From NCBI GenBank assembly GCA_003161435.1, contig PMOS01000004.1:1-64000 (forward strand): a stretch of 64,000 nt of DNA. Direction: 5' to 3'. Source of the stretch: Vulcanimicrobiota bacterium. Its GTDB lineage: Bacteria > Vulcanimicrobiota > Vulcanimicrobiia > Vulcanimicrobiales > Vulcanimicrobiaceae. Both the position numbers and the translations under genes were made by a program. Shown in pieces: positions 17,768 to 26,886 of this stretch (positions within the stretch are counted from its first letter, which is position 1; every line of letters begins with the position of its first letter). The notes under the pieces were generated by a model that saw only the letters and a program-made list of their open reading frames with translations, did not search any database and had not been told where the DNA came from.

Positions 17768-18859
17768 TTGCGCGCGGCGAGCGCCGAGCGCGCATCGACG
17801 CAGCGGGACCTGCCGGCGCCGGTCGCGGCCGAGCAAGACCGCGTCGAGCGGTTAGTCGAGGCGTTGCCGTTCGCGGCGTTTACCGTCGACGGCCGCGGAC
17901 GAGTTCGCGTTTTTAATGCGGCCGCCGGCGAGCTGTTCGGGATCGACCGCCGGCGCGCGCTCGGCCGCGCGCTGATCGAAGTCATCCCGTCGGTCGAGCT
18001 GGAACGCATGGTGCAGCTCGCGCTTGCGGGTGAGACTCGCTCGCGCGACGTCGAGCTCGGCAGCGGCGCGCGCGACCGTTATGTCGGCGTCACCGCGCAG
18101 CCCTATGAGAGCGGCGCGATCGCGATCGCCACCGATCGAACTGCGTACCGCGCCGCCGAACGGATGCGCCGCGACTTCATCGGCAACGTGTCACACGAGC
18201 TGCGCACGCCGCTTTCGGCGATGAAGCTGATGCTCGAGACGGTGCTCGTCTCCGACGACGACGCGGAGGCCCGAACGCTCTTCCTTCCGCAGATCGGCGA
18301 CGAAGTCGAGCGGATGATCCGCCTGGTGGAGGATCTGCTCGAGCTCGCGCGCTCGGAGTCCGGAACGGTCGCGCCGCGCCGCGAGCGTTTCGACCTGGGC
18401 GACATCGCCGCATCGGTGGTGAACACGTTCGCGCAGCGCGCCGACGCGGCCGGCGTCGAGCTTGAGCTCGAAGCGCCCGAAGAGGTCGAGGTCAACGCCG
18501 ATCGCGGCGGGCTCACCCAGGTCGTGGTCAACTTGCTCGACAACGCGCTGCGCCACACTCCCACCGGAGGCAGCGTCATGGTCGACGTGCGCCGCGATGG
18601 CGGCGACGCAGTGCTGGCCGTACGGGATAGCGGAGTCGGCATCCCGTTCGCGGATCTGCCGCGGATCTTCGAGCGCTTCTACGTCGTCGATCGCTCGCGC
18701 TCGCGCGAGCACACCGGAACGGGCCTCGGGCTGGCGATCGCCAAGCACCTCGTCGAAGGCCATGGTGGGACGCTGATCGCTGAATCGGTCTATGGCAAAG
18801 GCGCGACCTTCACGGTGCGCATCCCGGGACGGAATGAGCACGAGATTAAGACTCCTTAA
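17768..18859 (+). CDS. phoR: PhoR-like sensor histidine kinase
   Basis: A kinase of about 363 residues. A PAS domain (about 26-125, LPFAAFTVDGRGRVRVFNAAAGELFG) leads to the HisKA dimerisation helix with His143 in FIGNVSHELRTPLSAMK, then the HATPase domain with VVNLLDNALRH (N box), RDSGVGIP (G1), IFERFYVVD (F box) and GTGLGLAIAKH (G2). TTG at 17768 is the only ordinary start. The in-frame bases upstream (from about 17711) encode a plausible membrane helix but have no ATG, GTG or TTG, so an unusual start or loss of the membrane anchor is possible. Confidence 0.88.
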   Translation: MRAASAERASTQRDLPAPVAAEQDRVERLVEALPFAAFTVDGRGRVRVFNAAAGELFGIDRRRALGRALIEVIPSVELERMVQLALAGETRSRDVELGSGARDRYVGVTAQPYESGAIAIATDRTAYRAAERMRRDFIGNVSHELRTPLSAMKLMLETVLVSDDDAEARTLFLPQIGDEVERMIRLVEDLLELARSESGTVAPRRERFDLGDIAASVVNTFAQRADAAGVELELEAPEEVEVNADRGGLTQVVVNLLDNALRHTPTGGSVMVDVRRDGGDAVLAVRDSGVGIPFADLPRIFERFYVVDRSRSREHTGTGLGLAIAKHLVEGHGGTLIAESVYGKGATFTVRIPGRNEHEIKTP

Positions 18860-18882
18860 GGTAGATTTAAACTTGGCTTAGG
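18846..18882 (+). promoter_or_regulatory. candidate Pho box upstream of pstS
   Basis: TTAAG at 18846, TTAAG at 18856, TTAAA at 18867 and TTAGG at 18878 recur every 10-11 bp, one helical turn. This is the arrangement of direct repeats bound by PhoB/PhoP-type regulators. The AT-rich run stands out in GC-rich DNA, overlaps the 3' end of the kinase gene and lies about 170 bp before pstS. Confidence 0.7.
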
Positions 18883-19048
18883 GCTGATCTGGGACTATTG
18901 CAAGGGCCCGAGCGTGTCGCGAATGGCGCCGCAAATGCCATTCGACCAGCGGCTCGCGCAGGGCCGGCGCAACGCGCGACGCGGCGGCTAGGGAGCCGGG
19001 CGTGCTTTCTCGCGGCGCTTCCACCCACTGAGTCTTTCGAAAGGGAAC

Positions 19049-20098
19049 ATGAGCACACGTATGACCCGCCGCACGTCCGCGGCTCTGATCGCCGGATTTG
19101 TCGGCTCGCTCGGTCTTGCGACGCTGCCCGTCCTCGCGGCGACGCAGTTGACCGGCGCAGGCTCGACGTTCGTCTACCCTTTCTTCTCCAAAGCGTTCTA
19201 CACGTACAGCCAGCAACACCCTGACATTACGGTGAACTATCAGTCGATCGGAAGCGGTGGCGGCATCCAGCAGTTCATCGCGAAAACCGTCGACTTCGGC
19301 GCCTCCGACGTCCCCATGAACGACGACGAGCTCAAGCATGCGGGCGGAGCGGTCGTTCAGGTCCCGGTCGCACTCGGCGGGGAAGCGATCACGTACAACC
19401 TCCCCGTTTCGACGGCCGGCGGCTTGCGCTTGACGCGCGAAACGATCGCGGACATCTACCTCGGAAAGATCACGCGCTGGAACGACCCTGCGCTCGTGAA
19501 GCTCAATCCGCACGTCTCGCTTCCGGACCTGCCGATCGTCACCGTCCATCGATCCGACGGCTCCGGAACGACCTACATCTTCACCGACTTCTTGAGTAGC
19601 GTCTCGAAGGAGTGGAAGGACAAGGTCGGGACGGGCAAGAGCGTGCAATGGCCGGGCGCCAGCACGGTCGGCGGCAAAGGGAACGAGGGGGTCGCGGGCC
19701 AGGTACGGCAAACGCCGGGCACGATCGGTTACGTCGAGCTTGCCTACGCCATCGAGAACAAGATGAGCACCGCCGAGGTTCAGAACAAGGCGGGTAAGTG
19801 GCTCTCGTGCACCGAGTCGACCGTCCGTGCGGCTGCCGCGACGAAAGCCAATGTCTCCGCGACCGACTTCTCGATCGTCGACCGGCCCGGCAATGACGCT
19901 TATCCGATTGCCGGCTATACCTGGGCCTTCGTGTACCAGAATCCGTCCGACAAGGTGCGGGCGAAGCTCGTGAAGGACGTTCTGAGTTGGGTAACGGGCA
20001 ATGACGCACAGAAAATTGCAGGTAGCCTCAACTACGTACCGCTGCCGGAGACTGTCCAGGAAACCGCCAAGAAGGCCATCGCCGAAGTCAAGGTCTAA
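19049..20098 (+). CDS. pstS: phosphate ABC transporter substrate-binding protein PstS
   Basis: A 349-residue periplasmic binding protein. It has a signal peptide (about 1-30, ending VLA-ATQ), phosphate ligands in LTGAGSTFVYPFFSKAF, the SIGSGGGIQQFI loop, FGASDVPM and HRSDGSGTTYIFTDFLS. These match PstS exactly in order. The start ATG (19049) lies after a 190-bp leader containing the Pho box. Two strong hairpins separate it from pstC. It delivers inorganic phosphate, and could bind arsenate, to PstCAB. Confidence 0.96.
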   Translation: MSTRMTRRTSAALIAGFVGSLGLATLPVLAATQLTGAGSTFVYPFFSKAFYTYSQQHPDITVNYQSIGSGGGIQQFIAKTVDFGASDVPMNDDELKHAGGAVVQVPVALGGEAITYNLPVSTAGGLRLTRETIADIYLGKITRWNDPALVKLNPHVSLPDLPIVTVHRSDGSGTTYIFTDFLSSVSKEWKDKVGTGKSVQWPGASTVGGKGNEGVAGQVRQTPGTIGYVELAYAIENKMSTAEVQNKAGKWLSCTESTVRAAAATKANVSATDFSIVDRPGNDAYPIAGYTWAFVYQNPSDKVRAKLVKDVLSWVTGNDAQKIAGSLNYVPLPETVQETAKKAIAEVKV

Positions 20099-20104
20099 CC
20101 CACC

Positions 20105-20170
20105 CATCGGTTTGACGGGGGTCGCCCGTCTCCGACCGATGCCCCTCGCGCGCCGCACTGGCGCGCGAGG
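20105..20170 (+). terminator. two stacked hairpins between pstS and pstC
   Basis: First a nested stem: CATCGGT/ACCGATG (20105-20111 with 20135-20141) outside GACGGG/CCCGTC (20114-20119 with 20125-20130). Then a perfect 11-bp stem CCTCGCGCGCC/GGCGCGCGAGG with a 5-base loop (20144-20170). There is no U-run. They probably attenuate transcription into pstC or protect the pstS 3' end, so that binding protein exceeds permease. Confidence 0.65.
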
Positions 20171-20208
20171 ATGCTCGCGATAAAACGCCTTGGTGCATTC
20201 GTTCGTAC

Positions 20209-21201
20209 ATGAGTATTGAGCTCGACTCGCCTCGATCCGTCGCGACCGCGAGTGGGCGCCTTTCTCAACGTGCTCTTACGACGCGTCAAGCGATCGCGGA
20301 CCGCCTGTTCCGGATCTCTCTCGTCGCGGCGACGCTGGTGTTCGTCGCGATCATCGGAGGGTTGTTCGTCGAGCTGGTCCAGGGGTCGTGGGACTCGATC
20401 GTCGCGTTCGGCCCGGCATTCCTGTGGAGCTCGGAATGGAATCCCGTCACGAACCATTTCGGCGCTCTACCGTTCATCTTCGGGACGGTGGTCAGCTCGG
20501 CGATCGCAATCGCCGTCGCCGGTGTCGTAGGGATCTCCGCCGCCGTCTTTCTGGCCGAGTTTGCGCCGCGCGCTGTGGCGCGGCCGATCAGCTTCCTGAT
20601 CGAGCTTCTCGCGGCGGTCCCGAGCGTGGTCTTCGGCCTGTGGGGCCTGTTCGTTCTGGCCCCGATCCTCGGCCACGTCGCTGATCCGTTCCTTCAGCGC
20701 TATTTCGGCTTCTTGCCGATTTTTTCCGGGACGATCTACGGTATCGGGCTGCTGACCGCAGGATTGCTTCTCGCCTTGATGATCGTGCCGACGGTGGCCG
20801 CGATCGCACGCGACTTGATTTTGGCCGTCCCCAACGAACTCCGCGAGGCGTCGATCTCGCTCGGTGCGACGCGCTGGGAAACCGCAACACGCGTTGTGCT
20901 CCCGTCGGCTCGTGCCGGCATCCTGGGCGCGTGTGTCCTCGCTCTAGGCCGGGCGCTCGGCGAGACGATTGCCGTAACGATGGTCATCGGAAACCGTCCG
21001 GCGATCTCGGCGTCGCTGTTCGCGCCAGCATACACCCTCTCGAGCGTGATCGCGAACGAGTTCACGGAAGCGACGTCGTCACTTTATTTGAGCGCCCTAC
21101 TAGAGCTAGGCTTGATCCTGTTCATCATTAGCGTCGCCGTGAACGGCATCGCTCGGTTGATGATGTGGTCGATGCTTCGCGCGCAAGGACGCCGACCGTG
21201 A
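20209..21201 (+). CDS. pstC: phosphate ABC transporter permease PstC
   Basis: A 330-residue inner-membrane permease with six to seven helices and the EAA-type coupling loop REASISLGATRWETATRVVLPSARAGILGA (about residues 205-234). The loop NPVTNHFGALPFIFGTVVSS is typical of PstC. It follows the hairpins after pstS, and its stop overlaps the GTG start of pstA. Confidence 0.95.
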   Translation: MSIELDSPRSVATASGRLSQRALTTRQAIADRLFRISLVAATLVFVAIIGGLFVELVQGSWDSIVAFGPAFLWSSEWNPVTNHFGALPFIFGTVVSSAIAIAVAGVVGISAAVFLAEFAPRAVARPISFLIELLAAVPSVVFGLWGLFVLAPILGHVADPFLQRYFGFLPIFSGTIYGIGLLTAGLLLALMIVPTVAAIARDLILAVPNELREASISLGATRWETATRVVLPSARAGILGACVLALGRALGETIAVTMVIGNRPAISASLFAPAYTLSSVIANEFTEATSSLYLSALLELGLILFIISVAVNGIARLMMWSMLRAQGRRP

Positions 21202-22052
21202 TCGCAGGAGACCGCCTGGGGTCGTCGCGCCGTGTCGCGGGACTCGCCGGTGTCGTCCTGACCGGCTTTTGCTCGGCTCTTGCGGCCGGCTTGTTGATCT
21301 TGCTCCTGGGCTACGTCGTGGTCCAGGGCTGGAGCGCGATCAACCCATCGTTCATAACGCAATTGCCGCATCCCGTCGGGGTTTCGGGCGGCGGCGTCGC
21401 AAACGGGATCGTGGGCACCGTCATCGTCGTCGGGCTTGCCACCCTGATCTCCGTCCCGATCGGCGTACTCACGGGTCTGTATCTCGCAGTCTACGGCCGC
21501 GGGATCGCCGCCGAGTTGGTGCGCTTCTTGGCCGAGGTGCTATCGGGCGTTCCCAGCATCGCGATCGGCCTGTTCGCCTATACGATCCTGGTCAAGCCGT
21601 TTGCCCACTTCTCCGCCCTGTCGGCCGCCTTCGCCTTCGCGGTGTTGATGCTTCCGCTGATGATTCGCACGTCGGAGGAAGCTGTGCGCGGTGTGCCGAC
21701 ATCGATCCGGGAGGGTGCGCTCGCGCTGGGGCTTCCGGATTACGGCGGCGTGATGCACGTCGTCCTGCCTGCTGCCAGACCGCTCATCGTCACTGGTTTG
21801 CTGCTCTCGATTGCGCGCGTTACCGGCGAGACCGCACCGCTGCTGTTCACGGCGTTCGGGAGTCAGTTCTGGGAGGTGAACCCGACGAATCCGATGGCCG
21901 TCTTAGCGCTGCAAATCTTCACCTACGCCATCTCGCCGTATGACGATTGGCATCGTCAAGCGTGGGGCGGCGCCCTGCTGCTCATCCTTGCGGTCCTGGT
22001 GCTCAACATCGGCGCTCGCATTGCGCTCGCCGGTCGGACGAAGAAGTTCTGA
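21198..22052 (+). CDS. pstA: phosphate ABC transporter permease PstA
   Basis: A 284-residue permease with six helices. Markers are GGGVANGIVGTVIVVGLATLISVPIGVLTGLYLAVYG and the coupling loop REGALALGLPDYGGVMHVVLPAARPLIVTG, then ETAPLLFTAFG. The GTG at 21198 overlaps the pstC stop; a longer reading from 21165 would run inside pstC. It forms the membrane channel with PstC. Confidence 0.95.
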   Translation: MIAGDRLGSSRRVAGLAGVVLTGFCSALAAGLLILLLGYVVVQGWSAINPSFITQLPHPVGVSGGGVANGIVGTVIVVGLATLISVPIGVLTGLYLAVYGRGIAAELVRFLAEVLSGVPSIAIGLFAYTILVKPFAHFSALSAAFAFAVLMLPLMIRTSEEAVRGVPTSIREGALALGLPDYGGVMHVVLPAARPLIVTGLLLSIARVTGETAPLLFTAFGSQFWEVNPTNPMAVLALQIFTYAISPYDDWHRQAWGGALLLILAVLVLNIGARIALAGRTKKF

Positions 22053-22055
22053 ATC

Positions 22056-22874
22056 GTGCAGACCACGATCGTCACCGCAAAGACGGTATCCACCTCGACC
22101 GACATTGCCTTGAGCGCACGGTCGGTCAGCGCGTGGTACGGCGCGAAACAAGCCATCCGCGGCGTCAGCCTCGACTTCATCAAGAATTCGATTACCGCGA
22201 TCATGGGACCGTCGGGCTGCGGCAAGACGACGTTCCTGAGGTGCCTCAATCGCATTCACGAGTCGGCGCTGACGGCGCGAACGTCGGGCGAGGTCTTGCT
22301 CGACGGCGTGAACATTTATGACCCGGAGGTAAATCCGGTCGTCACCCGGCGCCGCATCGGGATGGTTTTCCAACGCCCCAACCCGTTCCCGACGATGTCG
22401 ATCCTCGAAAACGTGATCGCGGGACCGCGCTACACTGGGATGACGAAGGATCCGCGCGAGCTCAGAGAGATCGCGGAAGATGCGCTCCGCCGGGCAGCCG
22501 TGTATGATGAAGTCGCGGACAAGCTCAACAGTCCCGCCTTGGCCCTGTCGGGTGGCCAGCAGCAACGACTGTGCATTGCTCGCGCGCTCGCGCTGCAGCC
22601 CGACGTCCTGCTCATGGACGAGCCGACCTCTGCTTTGGACCCGCTGTCGACGCTGAAGATCGAAGAGTTGATGGAACGACTCGCTGCCGACGTCACCGTC
22701 ATCATCGTGACGCACAACCTACAGCAGGCGGCTCGCATCTCGCACTATACCGGATTCATGCTCGGGGACGAGAACCGGGTGGGCAGCGTGGTGGAGTTCG
22801 GTCCGACCGAACGGATATTCACGCACCCGAAGGACTCGCGAACCGAGGACTATATCACCGGGCGCTTCGGGTAA
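22056..22874 (+). CDS. pstB: phosphate ABC transporter ATPase PstB (copy 1)
   Basis: A 272-residue ATPase with Walker [13 protein letters not shown], the PstB-specific Q-loop [13 protein letters not shown], signature [17 protein letters not shown], Walker [14 protein letters not shown], switch His VTHN, and the C-terminus ending [13 protein letters not shown] start 3 bp after pstA. Its stop codon shares one base with the second pstB (TAATG). Energises PstCA. Confidence 0.95.
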   Translation: MQTTIVTAKTVSTSTDIALSARSVSAWYGAKQAIRGVSLDFIKNSITAIMGPSGCGKTTFLRCLNRIHESALTARTSGEVLLDGVNIYDPEVNPVVTRRRIGMVFQRPNPFPTMSILENVIAGPRYTGMTKDPRELREIAEDALRRAAVYDEVADKLNSPALALSGGQQQRLCIARALALQPDVLLMDEPTSALDPLSTLKIEELMERLAADVTVIIVTHNLQQAARISHYTGFMLGDENRVGSVVEFGPTERIFTHPKDSRTEDYITGRFG

Positions 22875-23674
22875 TGGTTTCCTCGATGGACCGCACGCTC
22901 GGCGTATCCGCGACCCAACCCGAGGTCAAAGTTCGGGTTCGCAACCTGAACGTCTACTATGGCCAAAATCATGCGATAAGAGACGCGTCGCTGGACGTCG
23001 AGAAACATCGGGTCACGGCGCTGATCGGCCCGTCGGGCTGCGGCAAGACGACGTTCTTACGGGCGATCAACCGGATGCACGATCTCACGCCGTCGGCGAA
23101 AGTCACCGGCTGCATCGAGATCGACGGCGTCGACGTGTACTCACGGGACGTCGACCCCATCGTGATGCGGCGCCACGTCGGGATGGTCTTCCAGCGACCG
23201 AACCCGTTTCCGATGTCGATCTTCGAGAATGTGGCGTATGGGCTGCGCGTCAACGGCGAACGGAGCCGCGACCGAATCGCCGACGTCGCTGAGAACAGTC
23301 TCCGGCGCGCCGTCCTGTGGGACGAGGTGAAAGACCGTCTTTTCGAGTCGGGGGCAGCGCTCTCCGGAGGACAGCAGCAACGTTTGTGCGTCGCGCGCGT
23401 CCTCGCCCTGCGGCCTGATGTCATCTTGATGGACGAACCGGCCTCGGCCCTCGATCCGATCGCGACCGTAAAGATCGAAGAGCTCATCGCCCAGCTCCGT
23501 GAAGACTATACCGTCGTGATCGTGACGCACTCGATGGCACAAGCCGGCCGCGTTTCCGACCGGACGGCATTTTTTCTGGACGGCATGATCGTCGAGGTCG
23601 GTCCCACGAACCAGATCTTCACCCGGCCGAAGGACAAGCGGACCGAGGATTATATCACCGGCCGTTTCGGGTGA
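22874..23674 (+). CDS. pstB: phosphate ABC transporter ATPase PstB (copy 2)
   Basis: A 266-residue second PstB directly after the first, with the same motifs ([71 protein letters not shown]) but clearly diverged. It is shorter in the Q-loop region (PFPMSI instead of PFPTMSI). It is therefore an old paralogue, not a recent duplication. No phoU follows. The two ATPases may form a mixed dimer or serve alternative permeases. Confidence 0.95.
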   Translation: MVSSMDRTLGVSATQPEVKVRVRNLNVYYGQNHAIRDASLDVEKHRVTALIGPSGCGKTTFLRAINRMHDLTPSAKVTGCIEIDGVDVYSRDVDPIVMRRHVGMVFQRPNPFPMSIFENVAYGLRVNGERSRDRIADVAENSLRRAVLWDEVKDRLFESGAALSGGQQQRLCVARVLALRPDVILMDEPASALDPIATVKIEELIAQLREDYTVVIVTHSMAQAGRVSDRTAFFLDGMIVEVGPTNQIFTRPKDKRTEDYITGRFG

Positions 23675-23724
23675 CCGGCGGCTGAAGGATTCGGCTTTCG
23701 CTCCCGGGTAAGCCGCCGCAGAGG

Positions 23725-23760
23725 ATCGACGGCTGTCGATACTATCGAAGCCGGTCGATC
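23725..23760 (+). promoter_or_regulatory. candidate ArsR operator cluster before aioB
   Basis: ATCGAC-GGCT-GTCGAT at 23725-23740 is a perfect 6+4+6 palindrome with the same half-sites and spacing as the one over the second arsR start at 29811. A perfect TCGATA-C-TATCGA palindrome overlaps it (23736-23748), and a further GTCGATCC half lies at 23753-23760. The cluster sits 18-53 bp before aioB. Confidence 0.65.
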
Positions 23761-23777
23761 CAATAGCGAGGTGCGAT

Positions 23778-24275
23778 ATGGCTGTTTCTCGCCTGCGGTT
23801 CTTGTCGGCTTCCGGCGCGGCGACGGCGTCCTTGGTCGCCGGGGCCGCTCAGACCCCAACGATCGCCGAGGGGGCGACCGCGCTCCCCAGGGTCGCGGTC
23901 GGCAAGGCCAAGGCCTTCCAGGTCGGAAAGCCGGTCGCGTTCCACTACCCGGATGCGCAGGCGCCCGCTCTCGCCGTCAAGATCGGACACAAGGTCGACG
24001 GCGGCGTCGGGCCCGAGGGCGACATTGTCGCCTACAGCCAGCTTTGCGTGCACCGCGGTTGCCCGGTTTCGTACAACGCCGGTGCACGGACCTTCGTCTG
24101 TCCGTGTCACTACAGCGTCTACGACCCCGAACGCAGCGGGCAGCTCGTGATCGGCCACGCGACGACGAATCTGCCGCGAATCACGCTCGCCTATGACCCG
24201 GGCTCCGACGAGATCAGGGCAACGGGAGTCCAAGGACTCATCTTCGGACGCTTCGACAACGGAAAGCTGAGCTGA
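23778..24275 (+). CDS. aioB: arsenite oxidase small (Rieske) subunit AioB
   Basis: A 165-residue protein with a hydrophobic leader and a Rieske domain. Cluster ligands are in CVHRGC (C-x-H) and CPCHY (C-x2-H), with the AioB-like tail LPRITLAYDPGSDEIRATGVQGLIFGR. It passes electrons from the molybdenum subunit to cytochromes during oxidation of As(III) to As(V). The leader reads SRLRFLS, without the paired arginines usual for Tat export of AioB. It lies 3 bp before aioA and downstream of the operator cluster. Confidence 0.93.
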   Translation: MAVSRLRFLSASGAATASLVAGAAQTPTIAEGATALPRVAVGKAKAFQVGKPVAFHYPDAQAPALAVKIGHKVDGGVGPEGDIVAYSQLCVHRGCPVSYNAGARTFVCPCHYSVYDPERSGQLVIGHATTNLPRITLAYDPGSDEIRATGVQGLIFGRFDNGKLS

Positions 24276-24278
24276 TCC

Positions 24279-26885
24279 ATGGCTGATACGACGAAGGTTT
24301 CCGTTCCGATCCCGCCGGCCGACGCGCAGAAGTTCCACACCGGCTGCAAATACTGCATCGTCGGTTGCGGCTACAACGTCTACAAGTGGCCCCTCGGCAA
24401 GGACGGTGGGCGAGCTGCGAATCGCAATGCTCTCGGCGCCGACCTCACCAAGCCGAACACGCAGAGCTGGATCTCACCCTCGATGCACGGTGTCGTCAAA
24501 GACGCCGACGGCAGCTCGTACAATGTCGCGATCGTCCCGGACAACGACTGCGTCGTCAACAGCGGCCTTCACTCGGTGCGTGGCGGGACGATGGGTCTGA
24601 GCGTGTATCGTGAGGACGCGCCGACGCGCGACCGGCTCAAGCACCCGACGATCGTGCATCATGGCAGCCAGGAGGCGACCTGGGACGATGCCGTGGCGCT
24701 GGTCGGCGGTGTCACAAAGGCGCTGCTCGACAAGCACGGGCCGGACTCGATCGGCGTGAAGTTCGCCGATCACGGCGGGCAGGGCGGCGGCTACGAGTTC
24801 ACCTGGGCGACCGGAAAGTTCTTCTACGCCAGCGTCCGCACGACGATGGCGACGGTGCACAACCGCCCGACCGTGTTCGGCGAGCCGATGGCGTCCCGCG
24901 ACATGGGGATCCCCGAGCTCAACATCGCCTACGAGGATGCCGAGATCGCCGACACGATCGTGATCTTCGGTGCGAACCCGTATGCCGACCAAACGAATTA
25001 CTTCTTCAACCACATGATCCCCAACTTGCAGGGAAGCACCGCCGACAAGAAACGCGCGGCGTATCCGGGCAAGACGCCGCTCGCGCAGGGACGAATGATC
25101 GTCGTCGATCCCCGCCGGACGATCACCGTAGCGGCGGCACGCACTGCAGCGGGGAACGAGAACGTACTGTTCCTGCAGGTCACGCCCGGTACCGACGTGA
25201 CGTTGTGGAACGCGGTCGCCCGCGTCGTGCTCGAGCACCACTGGGACGATGCATCGTTCGTGCGCGACCACGTCGAGGAGTCCAGCGTCGGATCGTACCA
25301 CGACAGCGTCGGCCTGAACCGCGCTGCTGGCAGTGTCCTCGCGGATGCCGAGCGCGTGACGGGAGTGCCGCGCGCCGACATCGTCCGTGCCGCCGAATGG
25401 ATCGCGAAGCCGATGAGCGGCGGGCACAAACCCGCTACCCTGTTCCACTACGAGAAAGGCGCGATCTGGAGCATTCAAAACTACGACGTCATCGCGTCGT
25501 ACGTCAACCTCGCCGTGCTCACCGGTAACCTGGGCAAGCCGGGAACGGGCTGCGCACGGCTCGGCGGACACCAAGAGGGATATGTCCGGCCGGACTACCC
25601 CGGCAAGCGTCCCGGCGTCTACGTCGAGAAACTCCTGGCCGAGGGCAAAGGACCGATGTTGTGGTGGGTGCTTGCGTGCAACCCGATACAAACGGCACCG
25701 GCGGCGCGCACCGTCCTCGACGTCATCCAGCAGCGCGGCAAGAAAGTCAGCGACGCGCTCGACCAGGGCGGTTCGATCGACGATCGCGTCAAACGCGTCG
25801 TCGCATCGGTCGAGGACGGCGGCTTGTTCGTCGTCGCCGAAGACATCTATCCGACGCAGGTGGTCCAGCACGCCCACGTCGTGTTCCCGGCCGCAACCCA
25901 ATTCGAGTTGAACATGACCTCAATCAACGGCGAACGGCGGATGCGCCTTTATCAGAAGTTCATGGACCCGCCCGGTACCGCGAAACCGGATTGGCAGATC
26001 ATGGCCCTGGTCGCGAACTTCATCCGCGACGCCTACGTGCGCGAAGGAAACCATGAAATGGCCGAGCGGTTCGCCGGCTACGACTGGAAGAGCGACGCGG
26101 ACGTGTTCTTGGACGCATCGCGCGTGAGCGCGCAAGCGCGCAGCACCAACCCGGCCACCGAGCAGGCGAAGGCACCGAATGCCATCACCACCACCGGGCC
26201 TGCGGGCGGGACTTCGCCCGTTTCTTCGCTGCCGCCGACCTCGAAGCCGACGTTCGATCCTGAGGACATCTCGTTCCTCGACCACGAGTACCTGCGGGGG
26301 CTGGGCAACAACGGTATTCAAGTCCCGGTCAACGTCTCGAACGGAAAGCGCAGCGGAACGGTGCGCTTCTTCACCGACGGCAAGTTCAATCGGCCCAACG
26401 GCAAGGCGACGTTCATCCCAGCGCACCAGCCGGAGCTCCCGGCCGAGATCGCGGCGCAAAAGCGCAAGTACAAGTACTTGATCAACAATGGCCGCTTCAA
26501 CATGATGTGGCAAACGGGATACGAGAGTTGGCGCAAGCCCATCGTCGCGGACCGCTGGGGCGACCGTGAGGACACGTTCCTCGAGCTGAACCCAAGCGAC
26601 GCGAAGACGCTCGGCGTGCAGAGCGGCGACGTCCTGCGCGTTCACAACGACTATGCGAGCACGCAGGCGATCGCCTACGTCACGGACGCGGTGAAGCCCG
26701 GTCAACCGTTCATGCTGTTCGCACAGCCGAAGAAGGGAACGGCCGGGTTCCTCGTGACGCCGCACGTCGACCCGAAGACGAACATACCGAGCTACAAGCT
26801 GACCTATGCGAACATCGAGCGGGTCGCCGGAAAACCATCGAGCTTTGCGCATGTCACCTTCAAGGATCTCGAAAACCTCGGCTGA
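24279..26885 (+). CDS. aioA: arsenite oxidase large molybdopterin subunit AioA
   Basis: An 868-residue DMSO-reductase-family enzyme. The [3Fe-4S] cysteines are Cys23, 26 and 30 in CKYCIVGCGYN, the AioA pattern. Other AioA-like stretches are HSVRGGTMGLSVYRED, FEWTWATGKFFY-like YEFTWATGKFFYA, HNRPTVFGEP, the GANPYADQTNYFFNHM loop and RFNMMWQTGYESWRKP. It oxidises arsenite in the periplasm using a bis-MGD molybdenum centre. A low-complexity Thr/Pro/Ser linker (about residues 620-655) looks like an insertion. MobB-like and MoeA genes for its cofactor follow. Confidence 0.95.
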   Translation: MADTTKVSVPIPPADAQKFHTGCKYCIVGCGYNVYKWPLGKDGGRAANRNALGADLTKPNTQSWISPSMHGVVKDADGSSYNVAIVPDNDCVVNSGLHSVRGGTMGLSVYREDAPTRDRLKHPTIVHHGSQEATWDDAVALVGGVTKALLDKHGPDSIGVKFADHGGQGGGYEFTWATGKFFYASVRTTMATVHNRPTVFGEPMASRDMGIPELNIAYEDAEIADTIVIFGANPYADQTNYFFNHMIPNLQGSTADKKRAAYPGKTPLAQGRMIVVDPRRTITVAAARTAAGNENVLFLQVTPGTDVTLWNAVARVVLEHHWDDASFVRDHVEESSVGSYHDSVGLNRAAGSVLADAERVTGVPRADIVRAAEWIAKPMSGGHKPATLFHYEKGAIWSIQNYDVIASYVNLAVLTGNLGKPGTGCARLGGHQEGYVRPDYPGKRPGVYVEKLLAEGKGPMLWWVLACNPIQTAPAARTVLDVIQQRGKKVSDALDQGGSIDDRVKRVVASVEDGGLFVVAEDIYPTQVVQHAHVVFPAATQFELNMTSINGERRMRLYQKFMDPPGTAKPDWQIMALVANFIRDAYVREGNHEMAERFAGYDWKSDADVFLDASRVSAQARSTNPATEQAKAPNAITTTGPAGGTSPVSSLPPTSKPTFDPEDISFLDHEYLRGLGNNGIQVPVNVSNGKRSGTVRFFTDGKFNRPNGKATFIPAHQPELPAEIAAQKRKYKYLINNGRFNMMWQTGYESWRKPIVADRWGDREDTFLELNPSDAKTLGVQSGDVLRVHNDYASTQAIAYVTDAVKPGQPFMLFAQPKKGTAGFLVTPHVDPKTNIPSYKLTYANIERVAGKPSSFAHVTFKDLENLG

Positions 26886-26886
26886 C

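Noticed and set aside
24474-25901. 475-codon antisense frame over aioA
   Set aside because: Same antisense composition bias, no motifs, and covered by a certain gene.
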